Below, piece by piece: positions 15,167 to 29,803 of a DNA stretch of 64,000 nucleotides (position 1 is its first letter; each line of letters starts with the position of its first letter). This DNA comes from Pseudomonas flexibilis (GTDB lineage Bacteria; Pseudomonadota; Gammaproteobacteria; Pseudomonadales; Pseudomonadaceae), in NCBI RefSeq assembly GCF_000802425.1, contig NZ_JRUD01000020.1, positions 79,192 to 143,191 of the forward strand. The letters are read 5' to 3'. Below the pieces are notes generated by a model. The model was given only the letters and a program-made list of their open reading frames with translations, was not told the origin of the DNA and ran no database searches. Position numbers and translations under genes: made by a program.

Positions 15167-17746
15167 TTATATCCGACTCTTCCACGCATATAACAATTCG
15201 AGCGCCTGACGCGGGGTCAGATTATCCGGGTGGAGCCGCGCCAGCTCGTCGATCACGGGGTGTGGCAGGCTGGCAAACAGGTCGTTCTGCACGGGTGCGA
15301 CGGATTGTCCCTGGGGCGCTTTCGGAGCCTCGTGGGGCAGGCTGGTGACTTCCAGGCGCGCCAGGTGCTCGCGGGCGCGCTGGATCACTGGTGACGGCAC
15401 GCCGGCCAGTTGCGCCACGGCCAGGCCGTAGCTCTGGCTGGCCGGGCCGGGCAGTACGTGGTGCAGGAAGACGATGCGCTCGTTGTGTTCGGTGGCGTTC
15501 AGGTGCACGTTGGCCACCACCGGCTCGCTTTCCGGCAGCACGGTGAGTTCGAAGTAGTGGGTGGCGAACAGCGTCCAGGCGCGCAGCTTGGCCAAATGCT
15601 CGGCGGCCGCCCAGGCCAGCGACAGGCCGTCGAAGGTGCTGGTGCCGCGGCCCACTTCGTCCATCAGCACCAGGCTGCGGTCGGTGGCGTTGTGCAGGAT
15701 GTTGGCGGTCTCGCTCATTTCCACCATGAAGGTGGAGCGCCCGCCGGCCAGATCGTCGCTGGAGCCGATGCGGGTGAAGATGCGGTCCACCAGCGACAAT
15801 TCGCAGGCCTTGGCCGGCACGAAGCTGCCGACGTGGGCGAGCAGCACGATCAGCGCGGTCTGGCGCATGTAGGTGGACTTACCGCCCATGTTCGGGCCGG
15901 TGATGACCAGCATGCGCGTGGCGTCGTCGAGGGTCAGGTCGTTGGCCACGAAGGGCGTGCTCAGCACCTGCTCGACCACCGGGTGGCGGCCCTGCTCGAT
16001 CTTCAGGCAGGGCTCCTCGACGAAGCGCGGACGGTTGAGATCGAGGGTCAGCGCGCGCTCGGCCAGGTTGCTCAGCACGTCCAGCTCGGCCAGCGCGGCG
16101 GCGGTTTCCTGCAGCGGCGCCAGTTCGCCGATGAGCCGCTCCAGCAGTTCGTCGTAGAGCAGTTTTTCCCGGGCCAGCGCGCGGCTCTTGGCCGACAGCG
16201 CCTTGTCCTCGAAGGCTTTCAGCTCCGGAGTGATGAAACGCTCGGCGCCCTTGAGGGTCTGGCGGCGCTGGTAGTCGGCCGGCGCCTGTTCTGCCTGCAC
16301 GCGCGGCAGTTCGATGTAGTAGCCGTGGATGCGGTTGTAGCCGACCTTGAGGTTGGGCAGGCCGGTGCGCGCCTTCTCGCGGGCTTCCAGGTCCATCAGG
16401 TACTGGCCGGCGTTTTCCGACAGTGCTAGCAGTTCGTCCAGCTCGGCGTCGTAGCCGCGCGCCAGCACGCCGCCGTCGCGGATCACCGCCGGCGGGTTGT
16501 CGATGATGGCGCGGCGCAGCAGGTCGGCCAGCTCGGGGTAGGTGCGCACGTTGGTGGCCAGACTCTGCAGATGGGGCGCTTCCAGATCGCCCATGGCCTG
16601 TTGCAGGTCGGGCAGCGCGGCCAGCGCATCGCGCAGGCGCGCCAGGTCGCGGGGGCGGGCGTTGCGCAGGCCGATGCGGGCGAGGATGCGCTCGACGTCG
16701 CCGATGTCCTTGAGGCGCGGTTGCAGGCTTTCGAAGCGGTAGCCGTCCAGCAGGCAGGCGATCGCGTCTTGGCGGGCTTCCAGCACGGCACGGTCGCGCA
16801 GCGGGCGGTTCAGCCAGCGGCCGAGCAGGCGGCTGCCCATGGCGGTCTGGCTGCGGTCCAGCACCGATTGCAGAGTGTTGTCGCGACCGCCAGCGAGGTT
16901 GGTGTCGATTTCCAGGTTGCGCCGACTGGCGCCGTCCAGCACCACGGTGTCGGCCAGGCGCTCGTGGCGCAGGCTGCGCAGGTGCGGCAGGGCGGTGCGC
17001 TGGGTTTCCTTGGCATAGGCGAGCAGGCAACCGGCGGCGCCGATGGCCAGGGTCAGGCCTTCGCAGCCAAAGCCCTTGAGGTCCTGGGTGCCGAATTGCT
17101 GGCAGAGGCTCTTGAAGGCGGAGTCGCGCTCGAAATCCCAGGGCGCGCGACGGCGGCTGCCGCGTCGCTTCTCGGCGGGCAGGCCCTGGGGCCAGTCGTC
17201 GGGAATCAGCAGCTCGGCCGGGTCGAGGCGTTCCAGCTCGGCGAGCAGCGCTTCCCAGCCTTTGATCTCCTGCACGGTGAAGCGGCCGCTGGTGATATCC
17301 AGCACGGCCAGGCCGAACAGGCGCTCGTCGCCGAGCAGCGCGGCCAGCAGATTGTCGCGGCGCTCGTCGAGCAGTGCTTCGTCGCTCACCGTGCCGGGGG
17401 TGAGGATGCGCACTACCTGGCGTTCCACCGGGCCCTTGCTGGTCGCCGGATCGCCGATCTGCTCGCAGATCACCACCGACTCGCCGAGCTTGACCAGCTT
17501 GGCCAGGTAGCCCTCGGCAGAGTGAAAGGGAATCCCGGCCATGGGAATCGCCTGTCCGGCGGACTGGCCGCGCGCGGTCAGCGTGATGTCCAGCAGCTTG
17601 GCGGCCTTCTTCGCGTCCTCGTAGAACAGCTCGTAGAAATCGCCCATGCGATAGAACATCAGCTGCTCCGGGTACTGGCTCTTGAGCTTCCAGTACTGCT
17701 GCATCATGGGCGTGTGGGACGAGAGGTCGAGTGTGTCCTTGGGCAT
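15167..17746 (-). CDS. mutS: DNA mismatch repair ATPase MutS
   Basis: This 859-residue protein recognises mismatches and starts methyl-independent repair in Pseudomonas. The N-terminal mismatch-binding motif GDFYELF places the intercalating Phe at 37 and Glu at 39. The Walker [10 protein letters not shown] begins near residue 617. Later come the ST motif ([17 protein letters not shown]), Walker B ([16 protein letters not shown]) and the C-terminal tetramer region. The start [19 protein letters not shown] matches family length. Strongly GC-rich coding produces many antisense frames here, none believed. Confidence 0.98.
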   Translation of the reverse strand: MPKDTLDLSSHTPMMQQYWKLKSQYPEQLMFYRMGDFYELFYEDAKKAAKLLDITLTARGQSAGQAIPMAGIPFHSAEGYLAKLVKLGESVVICEQIGDPATSKGPVERQVVRILTPGTVSDEALLDERRDNLLAALLGDERLFGLAVLDITSGRFTVQEIKGWEALLAELERLDPAELLIPDDWPQGLPAEKRRGSRRRAPWDFERDSAFKSLCQQFGTQDLKGFGCEGLTLAIGAAGCLLAYAKETQRTALPHLRSLRHERLADTVVLDGASRRNLEIDTNLAGGRDNTLQSVLDRSQTAMGSRLLGRWLNRPLRDRAVLEARQDAIACLLDGYRFESLQPRLKDIGDVERILARIGLRNARPRDLARLRDALAALPDLQQAMGDLEAPHLQSLATNVRTYPELADLLRRAIIDNPPAVIRDGGVLARGYDAELDELLALSENAGQYLMDLEAREKARTGLPNLKVGYNRIHGYYIELPRVQAEQAPADYQRRQTLKGAERFITPELKAFEDKALSAKSRALAREKLLYDELLERLIGELAPLQETAAALAELDVLSNLAERALTLDLNRPRFVEEPCLKIEQGRHPVVEQVLSTPFVANDLTLDDATRMLVITGPNMGGKSTYMRQTALIVLLAHVGSFVPAKACELSLVDRIFTRIGSSDDLAGGRSTFMVEMSETANILHNATDRSLVLMDEVGRGTSTFDGLSLAWAAAEHLAKLRAWTLFATHYFELTVLPESEPVVANVHLNATEHNERIVFLHHVLPGPASQSYGLAVAQLAGVPSPVIQRAREHLARLEVTSLPHEAPKAPQGQSVAPVQNDLFASLPHPVIDELARLHPDNLTPRQALELLYAWKSRI

Positions 17747-17853
17747 AAGAATCCGGGCGCTGGCTGGGGTGGTGCGAAACGCGGAAGGTTACCATCCGGC
17801 ACCTGTTCCCGCACCCGGGCGCGCCCGCCGTTGGGGTTTGTGGCTACACCAAT

Positions 17854-17883
17854 GTAGGGCGGACAACGTAGTTCTTGTCCGCC
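17854..17883. repeat. GTAGGGCGGACAACG family half-repeat
   Basis: GTAGGGCGGACAACGTAG followed by TTCTTGTCCGCC, forming a hairpin GGCGGACAA / TTGTCCGCC. Only one arm of the longer inverted pair seen at 13851 is present. Confidence 0.75.
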
Positions 17884-17964
17884 GATCCAAGCTCCGGCAG
17901 GTGCCGGTTTTATGTCAGTCTGCGGTGCTGAATTCCGCGCCCGGGTTGCGACCGCGCCACTTTC

Positions 17965-17983
17965 GGCCGGGATAAATCCGGCC
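17965..17983. repeat. Extragenic palindrome GGCCGGG-ATAAA type
   Basis: GGCCGGGATAAATCCGGCC is a second copy of the palindrome found between rfbA and rfbC at 8066-8084, differing at one base. Confidence 0.7.
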
Positions 17984-18039
17984 CCACTTGTCACACTCCT
18001 GGTGTAGGGTTTCGCCCTTCCGGACATGGAGGACATCCG

Positions 18040-18540
18040 ATGGACATACTCACCCCGCTGGCCCAGCGCCTGGGCGCCGCTTTGCTGGCGCAGCAGGCCC
18101 AGGCCACCACCGCCGAATCCTGCACGGGCGGGGGTATCGCCGAGGCCATTACCCGCATTCCCGGCAGCTCTGCCTGGTTCGAGTCGGGTTACGTCACCTA
18201 TTCCAACACCCAGAAGATTGCCCAGTTGGGCGTGCCGGCGGAGCTGTTTGCCACCGTCGGCGCGGTCAGCCGCGAAGTGGTCGAGGCCATGGCGCGGGGT
18301 GCGCAGCAGCACAGCGGGGCGCGCTTCGCGGTGGCGGTCAGCGGCATCGCCGGACCGGACGGCGGCACGCCGGACAAGCCGGTCGGCACCGTCTGGCTGG
18401 CCTGGGCGGATGGCCCGCAGGTGCATGCGCATCGCTTCCAGTTCGCCGGCGATCGTGCCGAAGTGCGCCGTCAGTCGGTTGAGGCGGCCTTGAATGGTCT
18501 GATCCGGCTGGCCGTCGGAGAAAATCCGTTCGAGGGGTAG
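18040..18540 (+). CDS. pncC: Nicotinamide-nucleotide amidase (CinA C-terminal type)
   Basis: This 166-residue protein consists only of the CinA C-terminal domain, which deamidates NMN to nicotinate mononucleotide in NAD recycling. TTAESCTGGGIAEAIT places the catalytic serine at 27, YSNTQK provides the Tyr/Lys pair, and GIAGPDGGTPDKPVGTVW is the conserved loop. GGACATCCG with a GGAGGA-like site precedes the ATG. It lies 90 bases upstream of recA, as in many gamma-proteobacteria, but outside the LexA-controlled transcript. Confidence 0.93.
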   Translation: MDILTPLAQRLGAALLAQQAQATTAESCTGGGIAEAITRIPGSSAWFESGYVTYSNTQKIAQLGVPAELFATVGAVSREVVEAMARGAQQHSGARFAVAVSGIAGPDGGTPDKPVGTVWLAWADGPQVHAHRFQFAGDRAEVRRQSVEAALNGLIRLAVGENPFEG

Positions 18541-18567
18541 GCGAGTGCGGAAGCCTATGCTCTAATA

Positions 18568-18583
18568 CTGGCTACTTATACAG
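18568..18583 (+). promoter_or_regulatory. LexA box (SOS operator) of recA
   Basis: CTGGCTACTTATACAG fits the CTG-N10-CAG operator with an AT-rich centre. It lies 48 bases upstream of the recA ATG, where LexA would repress recA until DNA damage. Confidence 0.88.
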
Positions 18584-18630
18584 TTGTTTGGTGGCCGTCG
18601 GGCCCTGTCGAATTTAGCGAGGACTTCTCA

Positions 18631-19680
18631 ATGGACGATAACAAGAAGCGCGCCCTGGCGGCGGCCCTGGGCCAGATCGAAAAGCAGTTTGGCAAGGGCG
18701 CGGTGATGCGCATGGGCGACCATGACCGCCAGGCCATTCCGGCCATTTCCACCGGTTCCCTGGGCCTGGATATCGCCCTGGGCATCGGTGGCCTGCCCAA
18801 GGGCCGTATCGTCGAGATCTACGGTCCGGAGTCCTCCGGCAAGACCACCCTGACCCTGTCGGTGATCGCCGAAGCCCAGAAGCAGGGCGCCACCTGCGCC
18901 TTCGTCGACGCCGAGCACGCGCTGGACCCCGACTACGCCGCCAAGCTGGGCGTCAACGTCGACGACCTGCTGGTCTCCCAGCCGGACACCGGCGAACAGG
19001 CCCTGGAAATCACCGACATGCTGGTGCGCTCCAACGCCGTGGACGTGATCATCGTCGACTCCGTGGCCGCGCTGGTGCCCAAGGCGGAAATCGAAGGCGA
19101 GATGGGTGACTCCCACGTCGGCCTGCAGGCCCGCCTGATGTCCCAGGCGCTGCGCAAGATCACCGGCAACATCAAGAATGCCAACTGCCTGGTGATCTTC
19201 ATCAACCAGATCCGCATGAAGATCGGCGTGATGTTCGGCAACCCGGAAACCACCACCGGCGGTAACGCCCTGAAGTTCTACGCCTCGGTGCGCCTGGACA
19301 TCCGCCGCATCGGCGCGGTGAAGGAAGGCGACGAGGTGGTCGGCAGTGAAACCCGCGTCAAGGTAGTAAAGAACAAGGTGGCACCGCCGTTCCGCCAGGC
19401 CGAGTTCCAGATCCTCTACGGCAAGGGCATCTACCGCAACGGCGAGATCATCGACCTGGGCGTGCAACTGGGCCTGCTGGAGAAGTCCGGCGCCTGGTAC
19501 AGCTACCAGGGCAGCAAGATCGGTCAGGGCAAGGCCAACGCCGCCAAGTACCTGGACGACAACCAGGAGGTGCGCAGCACCCTGGACAAGGCTATCCGCG
19601 AGAAGCTGCTGGTCAGCCCCGGCAACCTGAAGGCCAGCGCCGACAGCGAGGAAGACGTGGCCGAGCTGGACGATCTCTGA
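18631..19680 (+). CDS. recA: Recombinase RecA
   Basis: This 349-residue strand-exchange ATPase is also the co-protease that triggers LexA self-cleavage. Walker A is GPESSGKTT (about residue 66), Walker [11 protein letters not shown], the L1 region [12 protein letters not shown] and the L2 region [22 protein letters not shown] (given here only as a landmark region near residues 195-215). The acidic C-terminus ends [18 protein letters not shown] precedes the ATG. A LexA box lies upstream, and recX follows after 11 bases. Confidence 0.99.
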   Translation: MDDNKKRALAAALGQIEKQFGKGAVMRMGDHDRQAIPAISTGSLGLDIALGIGGLPKGRIVEIYGPESSGKTTLTLSVIAEAQKQGATCAFVDAEHALDPDYAAKLGVNVDDLLVSQPDTGEQALEITDMLVRSNAVDVIIVDSVAALVPKAEIEGEMGDSHVGLQARLMSQALRKITGNIKNANCLVIFINQIRMKIGVMFGNPETTTGGNALKFYASVRLDIRRIGAVKEGDEVVGSETRVKVVKNKVAPPFRQAEFQILYGKGIYRNGEIIDLGVQLGLLEKSGAWYSYQGSKIGQGKANAAKYLDDNQEVRSTLDKAIREKLLVSPGNLKASADSEEDVAELDDL

Positions 19681-19691
19681 TCGGTTGAGCC

Positions 19692-20141
19692 ATGCCTGTC
19701 GTGCTGGATACGCCCGTCGCCGTGCGACGGGCCGCCATGGACCTGCTCGCGCAACGCGAGCACGGTCGCGTCGAGCTGGCGCGCAAGCTGCGCCGGCGCG
19801 GCGCCCCGCCTGAATTGATTGACAGCGCCCTCGACCGCCTGGCCGAAGAAGGGCTGCTCGACGAATCCCGTTACCTGGACAGCTTCATCGCGAGCCGCGC
19901 CCGCGCCGGTTACGGCCCCTTGCGCATTCGCGAGGAACTGGCCCAGCGCGGTTTGCCGCGCGAGGCGATTGAGCTAGCGCTCGGCGAATGCGGGGTGGAC
20001 TGGGCCGAGCAGTTGAACGAGCTCTGGCAGCGGCGCTTTGGCGTGCGCCCGCAGGATCAGAAGGAACGCGCCCGCCAGGGACGGTTCCTGGCCTACCGGG
20101 GGTTTTCGATGGAGCAGATTTCGCGGCTGTTGCGCGGTTGA
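19692..20141 (+). CDS. recX: RecA regulator RecX
   Basis: This 149-residue, alpha-helical protein binds RecA filaments and limits their growth. Typical triplets are [45 protein letters not shown] and [18 protein letters not shown]. It starts 11 bases after recA and is very likely cotranscribed, so the SOS box controls both. Family-normal length. No terminator is visible, but palindromic repeats follow immediately. Confidence 0.95.
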   Translation: MPVVLDTPVAVRRAAMDLLAQREHGRVELARKLRRRGAPPELIDSALDRLAEEGLLDESRYLDSFIASRARAGYGPLRIREELAQRGLPREAIELALGECGVDWAEQLNELWQRRFGVRPQDQKERARQGRFLAYRGFSMEQISRLLRG

Positions 20142-20313
20142 AACCGCGGCGCGCCTTGCGGCGCGTTGGTGGATCGATGGAGCGCGATCCACCCTACGCG
20201 TAGGGTGGACAACGTTGTTCTTGTCCACCATTGGAGCGCCACTGCGCATATAAAGCTAGCGGACAAGTCCGCTCCCACGGAGAGCTGATCCGGTGGGTGC
20301 AGACCTGTCCTGC
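20142..20313. other. recX-slt convergent gap with repeats
   Basis: The gap between convergent recX and slt holds two adjacent arms of the GTAGGGTGGACAACG family (20168-20231) and a GCGGACAAGTCCGC palindrome near 20260. No gene is seen. Confidence 0.65.
20168..20231. repeat. GTAGGGTGGACAACG family, back-to-back arms
   Basis: GGTGGATCG...CGATCCACCCTACG (20168-20198) is followed directly by CGTAGGGTGGACAACG and TTGTCCACCAT (20199-20231). The same arms occur in the other order at 14529-14624. Confidence 0.82.
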
Positions 20314-22233
20314 CTATGGCTTCACCACCCGCTCGTGTCCTTCCACCAAAGGCTGCGGCGTGCCTAGCTTGTCCCCATAGATCACCGCGTAGGTCAGCAC
20401 GTTCTGCACGTATTGGCGGGTTTCGTCGAAGGGCAGGCTTTCCACCCAGACGTCGAATTCCAGCTCCCGGGACTCGTTCAGCCACTGGCGCACCCGCTGC
20501 GGCCCGGCGTTGTAGGCCGCGGTGGCGAGAATGCGGTTGTGGCCGAACTGGCGGTGCACCTGACTGAGGTAGGCGGTACCCAGCTGGATGTTGAGGTCGG
20601 GATCGAGGATCTGCCGGGGGGACTGGAGGCGGATGCCGAAGCGCCGCGCCGTTTCCCGGGCGGTGGCCGGCATCACTTGCATCAGGCCGGTGGCGCCGGC
20701 ATGGGAGCGGGCATCATCCATGAACCCGCTTTCCTGACGCGTGATTGCATAGACCCAGCTGGACTCCAGGCCTCGCTGCTGGGCCGTGCGCACCAGGGTG
20801 TTGCGGTGGGCCATCGGAAAGCGGATGTCCAGGTCGTCCCAGTGTTGCGCCAGGCTGATGGTGCGGATGGCCGGGAAGTGCCAGTCCATGTCATGGGCCA
20901 GTTTGGCCTGGGCGATCAGCTCGTCGCGGCTGAACAGGCGGCTGACGTGGTACCACTCGCGGCGCGCGTCGACGATCTGGCCGCGCTGGTAGAGTTCCAG
21001 GGCGCGTCGAATGCCGGCGCTGTTGCGCACCTGCTGCAGGACCTGTGGATCGATCTGCAGGGGCCGGTGCCCGATGCGGGGGGGCTGGCCGATGCGGTCG
21101 GCGGCCAGGAAACCGTAGAAATCCCGTTCGGTCGCCACCGGCCGGTACAGTTGCAGCGCTTCGGGCGTGTCGCCCTGGGACAGCTGCAGGCTGCGCGCGC
21201 GCCAGTAGCGCCAGCGGTTGCTTTGCGCCAGTTCGCCGTCGAGGCGGTTGGTGAGCTGGTGGGCTTCTTCCCAGCGTTCCAGGCGCAGCAGCAGGCGCAC
21301 GCGCCATTCGGCGAGCGTTGCATCGCGCAGCTCCGGATCGTAGTCGGCCATCAGGCGCAGGGCGCGGCTATCGAAGCGTTTCGCCAGGCGTAGCCCCAGA
21401 TCGCGGGCGATGGCCAGCTTCTCCTCGGTGGGGAAGGTGAGGTGAGGCGCGTACTGGTCGAGCAGTTCCAGAGCGCGCTCGGGGTCGCGACGCGCCAGGC
21501 GGCGCAGACCGAGGCCGACGATCTCCGCCATGCGCGCATCGTCGCGCAGGAAGCGCTGGCTCTGGCTCAGGCGCTCCGGTGTGCGGGCCACCTCGAGCAG
21601 CAGCTGGCCGTCGGCACGCAGTGTGGTGAGATTGCTGGCCAGATGGGTCGCCAGGCCGAGGTTGCCGGCCAGGGTGGCGAGGCGCAGGCGCTGCCAGCGA
21701 AGATCTTCGGTTAGCCCGCCCTGATTGCTCCACAGCCGGAACAGGCCATCGCACTCGTCCGGCTGGGATGTGCCTACCAGCCACAGGCGTTCCGCCTGGG
21801 CCTGGCCGGTTTCCCGCTGGCCGCTTTCCAGCAGGTAGCGACCGTACAGGCAATCCAGTTCGGTGAGCTCCAGGCGCGGGTCGTAATGGTCGAGGAACGG
21901 CTGCCAGTCGCGCCGCTGGGCCAGAAGGCGCAGCCAGCGCAGCTTCAGGCGGGATGCCTGGGGCAGGTCGCCATGTTCGGTGAAGAATTTGTCCAGCTCG
22001 CGGTTGCTGGCGCTGCCCAGGCGGCGGTTGATTGCCTCGTAGGCGAGGTAGGGTTCCAGGGGATAGCTGCGCAGCGCGGCCGCATGCCGGCGATACGGGC
22101 CTTCGTCGCCTTTCTTCAGGGCCGCGTAAGCCTCGTCGTACCAGCGGCGCTGCTGGTCGAGGCTGGCAGCCTGGCTGGTCAGGGCCAACAGGGTGGCTGC
22201 AAGGCTGGCAATCAGGAGAAAAGATCGGCGCAT
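20314..22233 (-). CDS. slt: Soluble lytic murein transglycosylase
   Basis: This 639-residue periplasmic enzyme cleaves peptidoglycan glycan strands with formation of 1,6-anhydro ends. It starts at the ATG at 22233 with a signal peptide (MRRSFLLIASLAATLLALTSQA). A long alpha-superhelical U/L domain leads to the lysozyme-like domain, where ITRQESGFMDDARS supplies the catalytic Glu and GATGLMQVMPATA and AYNAGPQRVRQW follow. The antisense frame continues open to 23430 across the neighbouring ABC gene, but the signal peptide fixes the start. Divergent from uup. Confidence 0.96.
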   Translation of the reverse strand: MRRSFLLIASLAATLLALTSQAASLDQQRRWYDEAYAALKKGDEGPYRRHAAALRSYPLEPYLAYEAINRRLGSASNRELDKFFTEHGDLPQASRLKLRWLRLLAQRRDWQPFLDHYDPRLELTELDCLYGRYLLESGQRETGQAQAERLWLVGTSQPDECDGLFRLWSNQGGLTEDLRWQRLRLATLAGNLGLATHLASNLTTLRADGQLLLEVARTPERLSQSQRFLRDDARMAEIVGLGLRRLARRDPERALELLDQYAPHLTFPTEEKLAIARDLGLRLAKRFDSRALRLMADYDPELRDATLAEWRVRLLLRLERWEEAHQLTNRLDGELAQSNRWRYWRARSLQLSQGDTPEALQLYRPVATERDFYGFLAADRIGQPPRIGHRPLQIDPQVLQQVRNSAGIRRALELYQRGQIVDARREWYHVSRLFSRDELIAQAKLAHDMDWHFPAIRTISLAQHWDDLDIRFPMAHRNTLVRTAQQRGLESSWVYAITRQESGFMDDARSHAGATGLMQVMPATARETARRFGIRLQSPRQILDPDLNIQLGTAYLSQVHRQFGHNRILATAAYNAGPQRVRQWLNESRELEFDVWVESLPFDETRQYVQNVLTYAVIYGDKLGTPQPLVEGHERVVKP

Positions 22234-22452
22234 GGTACTTCCAGAATCGCGAAGGCGGAGCTTATCCGAACTGGAGTATGGATGATTGACGCCGGTCGGC
22301 AGGGGAAGTGCTTCCGACAGGCTGTGTGTCTCACATTCCCCAGGGCAGCCCGTGGGAGCCAATTCATTCGCGAGCTCTTCTGGCATGCCTGCATGGATGA
22401 GTCCGCCGGGCGGGCTCCTGTTAGAATGCCGGCCCAGTTTTCGGAGGCGCCC
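22234..22452. other. slt-uup divergent promoter region
   Basis: This 219-base gap between divergent genes must hold the promoters for both. A GTTAGAATG stretch near 22420 is a possible -10 for uup, without a good -35. GGAGG (22443-22447) is the uup ribosome site. Confidence 0.45.
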
Positions 22453-24351
<1,899 letters not shown>

Positions 24352-24364
24352 CCAGGAGCCTTGA

Positions 24365-25048
24365 ATGGCGATCGAGTACCGGATAACCCTCGACGACGAA
24401 CACACGTTCAGCTACCAGATCGAACTCGATCGCGACCCGCGACCCGCGGCGGACAAATTGCCCGCCTGGACGCGGCTGGACTACCAGCAATGCGGCAACT
24501 GTCCGCTGAGCAAGGCCGAGCACGTGCATTGTCCGGCGGCGGTCGATCTGCACCGAGTCATTGAGGATTTCCAGGGATTGCCGGCCGTGACCCGGGCCTT
24601 CGTTTGGGTGCGCACCCCGGAGCGCGAATACAGCAAGCAGGTGGGGCTGGAAGAAGGTCTGCGCTCGCTGCTTGGCGTGATCATGGCGACCAGCGCCTGC
24701 CCGGTGCTGGCGCGCCTGCGACCCATGGCCCAGCAGCACCTGCCGTTCGCCAGCAACCGCGAATTCATCCTGCGCGCCGTGGCCCTGTACCTGGCGCGCC
24801 AGTACTTCAACAGCCGTGAAGGTCGCCGCCCCGACTGGGAGCTGCGCGGCCTGGTGAAGGCGTTCCAGCAGCTGCAACTGGTCAATCAGGCCTTCTGGCA
24901 ACGGATTCACGCCACTTGTGAGGGCGACTCCAACCTCAAGGCATTCCTGACCTTCTTCTCCATGGCCAACAGCATGACGGTGTCGCTGGAAACCCAGCTG
25001 CACAAGATCCGGCCGCTGGTGATGAGTGCCGGGGAGGGCGGGGAGTAA
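24365..25048 (+). CDS. Conserved DUF6901-like protein
   Basis: This 227-residue protein begins MAIEYRITLDDEHTFSYQIELD and has QCGNCPLSKAEHVHCPAAVDL around residues 43-62, with three or four cysteines that could bind metal. The rest is alpha-helical with no membrane segment. I believe it belongs to the Pseudomonas family annotated DUF6901, but I recall this from memory only. It starts 13 bases after uup with CAGGAG upstream and is probably cotranscribed with it. Function unknown. Confidence 0.7.
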   Translation: MAIEYRITLDDEHTFSYQIELDRDPRPAADKLPAWTRLDYQQCGNCPLSKAEHVHCPAAVDLHRVIEDFQGLPAVTRAFVWVRTPEREYSKQVGLEEGLRSLLGVIMATSACPVLARLRPMAQQHLPFASNREFILRAVALYLARQYFNSREGRRPDWELRGLVKAFQQLQLVNQAFWQRIHATCEGDSNLKAFLTFFSMANSMTVSLETQLHKIRPLVMSAGEGGE

Positions 25049-25059
25049 AGCGCGGACCT

Positions 25060-25131
25060 GTAGGAGCGACTTCAGTCGCGAGCTTTTGGGTGCGACTGCA
25101 CCCAGGCATCGTGGCTAAAGCCGCCCCCACA
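25060..25131. repeat. REP-like extragenic palindrome
   Basis: GTAGGAGCGACTTCAGTCGC begins the element at 25060, followed by GAGCTTTTGGG, GGTGCGACTGCACC and GTGGCTAAAGCCGC. This is the classic GTAGGAGCG-type Pseudomonas repeat, located between the convergent DUF6901-like and universal stress genes. Confidence 0.82.
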
Positions 25132-25143
25132 CAAGGCCTTCCC

Positions 25144-25587
25144 CTATTCCTCTTTCTTCAGGCGCACCGCCAGCACATCGCACGGCGCGCCGTGCAGCAG
25201 GTCGTTGGCGGTGGAGCCGAGCAGCAGGGCCAGGCCGTGGCGGCCGTGGCTGCCGACCACGATCAGGTCGCAGCCCTGCTCGATGGCCAGGCGGTGAATT
25301 TCCTGGCGCGGCTGGCCGTACGCGAGGTGGCGCTGGTCCGCCGGCAGCATGTCGCCGTAGCGTCCGGTGAAGGTATCCAGGCGTTCGCGCGCCTGGTCGA
25401 ACTGCTGCTGCTGCAGCATCGACAGGTCCATTGGTACGTCTCCGCCGAAGGCCATGGCCATGGGCTCGACGATGTGCACGATCGACAGCCGGGCATTGTG
25501 GCTGCGTGCCAGGGTGGCGGCGCGTTCCACCACCGGATGGCATTCCTCTGCCAAGTCGATGGCGACCAGTATGTGCTGGTACTGCAT
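25144..25587 (-). CDS. Universal stress protein
   Basis: This 147-residue UspA-fold protein starts QYQHILVAIDLAEE after Met. It ends with the ATP-binding loop VVGSHGRHGLALLLGSTANDLL, matching G-2x-G-9x-G(S/T). It is probably induced by stasis or low oxygen, as for Pseudomonas relatives; the sequence here does not show this. Two ATGs lie close together. The second (25587) is eight bases from AGGAGG and the first only two, so I chose the second. Divergent from fadB. Confidence 0.92.
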   Translation of the reverse strand: MQYQHILVAIDLAEECHPVVERAATLARSHNARLSIVHIVEPMAMAFGGDVPMDLSMLQQQQFDQARERLDTFTGRYGDMLPADQRHLAYGQPRQEIHRLAIEQGCDLIVVGSHGRHGLALLLGSTANDLLHGAPCDVLAVRLKKEE

Positions 25588-25800
25588 GATCATTTCCTCC
25601 TGGAATGCCGGGTCATTCACCATTGCGGCAAGTATGGCTCCGGCCGGGGTTTCATGATGATTTCTCGAACGGGTTGCTAACGTTCACCACAAAGCGGGCT
25701 GAATGCTAGCAGAATGCGATTGGCCGGTGCGGTATGCGGGAATGCGCAGAGCGCCAATTGACAAGCCGGGCCTTTTGCAGGAAGGTTGGCACACCCGAAT

Positions 25801-25827
25801 CAAACGATCGTATGAATTGAGCGTTTG
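25801..25827 (+). promoter_or_regulatory. Candidate tandem PsrA operator of fadBA
   Basis: Site one is CAAAC, spacer GATC, GTATG (25801-25814). Site two, using the same G as its boundary, is AATT, spacer GAGC, GTTTG (25815-25827). The known P. aeruginosa PsrA motif is (G/C)AAAC-N2-4-GTTT(G/C). The outer half-sites are perfect and the inner ones degenerate. The period of 13 bases equals that in the psrA promoter at 34546-34572. The likely -35 overlaps site two. Confidence 0.62.
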
Positions 25828-25846
25828 CCTTGCACTGCTCTATTAC
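25817..25846 (+). promoter_or_regulatory. Putative sigma-70 promoter of fadBA
   Basis: TTGAGC (25817-25822) and TATTAC (25841-25846) are separated by 18 bases. The -35 lies inside the second operator site, which fits repression by a TetR-type protein released by long-chain acyl-CoA or fatty acid. Confidence 0.45.
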
Positions 25847-25960
25847 GCACGACTCCATGCATCGACGGGTGTGCCGGTAAACACGCCGCGACAGGCACTG
25901 ACCTGTGGTATCCGGCGATCGATGTATAACAGTTCAGCTTCCATACCTGGAGATCAGTTG

Positions 25961-29314
<3,354 letters not shown>

Positions 29315-29332
29315 GCGAACGGGATCGAAAAG

Positions 29333-29364
29333 ACCGGGGCCTCGTGCCCCGGTTTTCTTTTTTG
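29333..29364 (+). terminator. Rho-independent terminator of fadBA
   Basis: ACCGGGGC, loop CTCGT, GCCCCGGT followed by TTTCTTTTTT: an eight-base GC stem with a T-run, 19 bases after the fadA stop. Confidence 0.92.
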
Positions 29365-29454
29365 GTTTGTCGGTGCAAAAAGCGGGTGTGGTTTTCAGCG
29401 CGGCTGCCGATACCTGCTGACGCAAATGCATCCTATGTTATCGGAGTGGTATCG

Positions 29455-29706
29455 ATGCGCATAACGACTGGCGTGTATCGCCACTACAAGGGGCATGAAT
29501 ATCGGGTATTCGGTGTGGCCCGCCATTCGGAGAACGAAGAGGAAATGGTGATTTACCAGGCGCTGTACGGCGAATACGGCCTGTGGATCCGGCCTCTGCG
29601 CATGTTCTGCGAAACGGTCGATCTGAATGGCGAGCGCCTGCCGCGCTTCGCGCTGGTGCGGGAAGAGCCGCCCTTGATCGGACTCAAGCCGGAGTTGGAG
29701 CCTTGA
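29455..29706 (+). CDS. DUF1653 family protein
   Basis: This 83-residue protein opens MRITTGVYRHYKGHEYRVFGVARHSE and continues with YQALYGEYGLWIRPLRMFCETV, the signature of the small DUF1653 family. It is cytoplasmic with a compact beta fold expected. The ATG at 29455 with GGAG upstream is chosen; the frame is open back to 29188 but that part overlaps fadA and the terminator. It is next to topA in other Pseudomonas too. Function unknown. Confidence 0.85.
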   Translation: MRITTGVYRHYKGHEYRVFGVARHSENEEEMVIYQALYGEYGLWIRPLRMFCETVDLNGERLPRFALVREEPPLIGLKPELEP

Positions 29707-29716
29707 CGCCGGCAGC

Positions 29717-29744
29717 TTGACCTTGGCGTGATCGCCACTATATA
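29717..29744 (+). promoter_or_regulatory. Putative sigma-70 promoter of topA
   Basis: TTGACC (29717-29722), 16 bases, TATATA (29739-29744) within a longer TATATATAG run, 60 bases before the topA ATG. A -10 shifted by two bases with an 18-base spacer is equally possible. Confidence 0.6.
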
Positions 29745-29803
29745 TAGCGGTTCCGCGCAAGGCGGCCCCTTCCTTTATTTATTTGTCAGGAATTCTCCAA
29801 CCC

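Larger units (their letters stand above)
17747..18039. other. mutS-pncC divergent intergenic region
   Basis: This 293-base gap separates divergent mutS and pncC. It contains a GTAGGGCGGACAACG repeat (17854-17883) and a GGCCGGGATAAA palindrome (17965-17983). The ribosome site GGAGGA lies just before pncC. No clear promoter box or small gene is seen. Confidence 0.6.
25588..25960. other. usp-fadB divergent regulatory region
   Basis: These 373 bases separate divergent usp and fadB. They contain the PsrA-type tandem operator (25801-25827) and a plausible promoter (TTGAGC, 18 bases, TATTAC at 25841-25846). The fadB ribosome site GGAG is near 25950. An open frame runs through from 25703 but has no family support before the fadB ATG. 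Confidence 0.65.

Noticed and set aside
13851..20231. The clustered repeats as a CRISPR array
   Set aside because: The copies are palindromic, far apart and irregularly spaced, with no uniform spacers and no cas genes.
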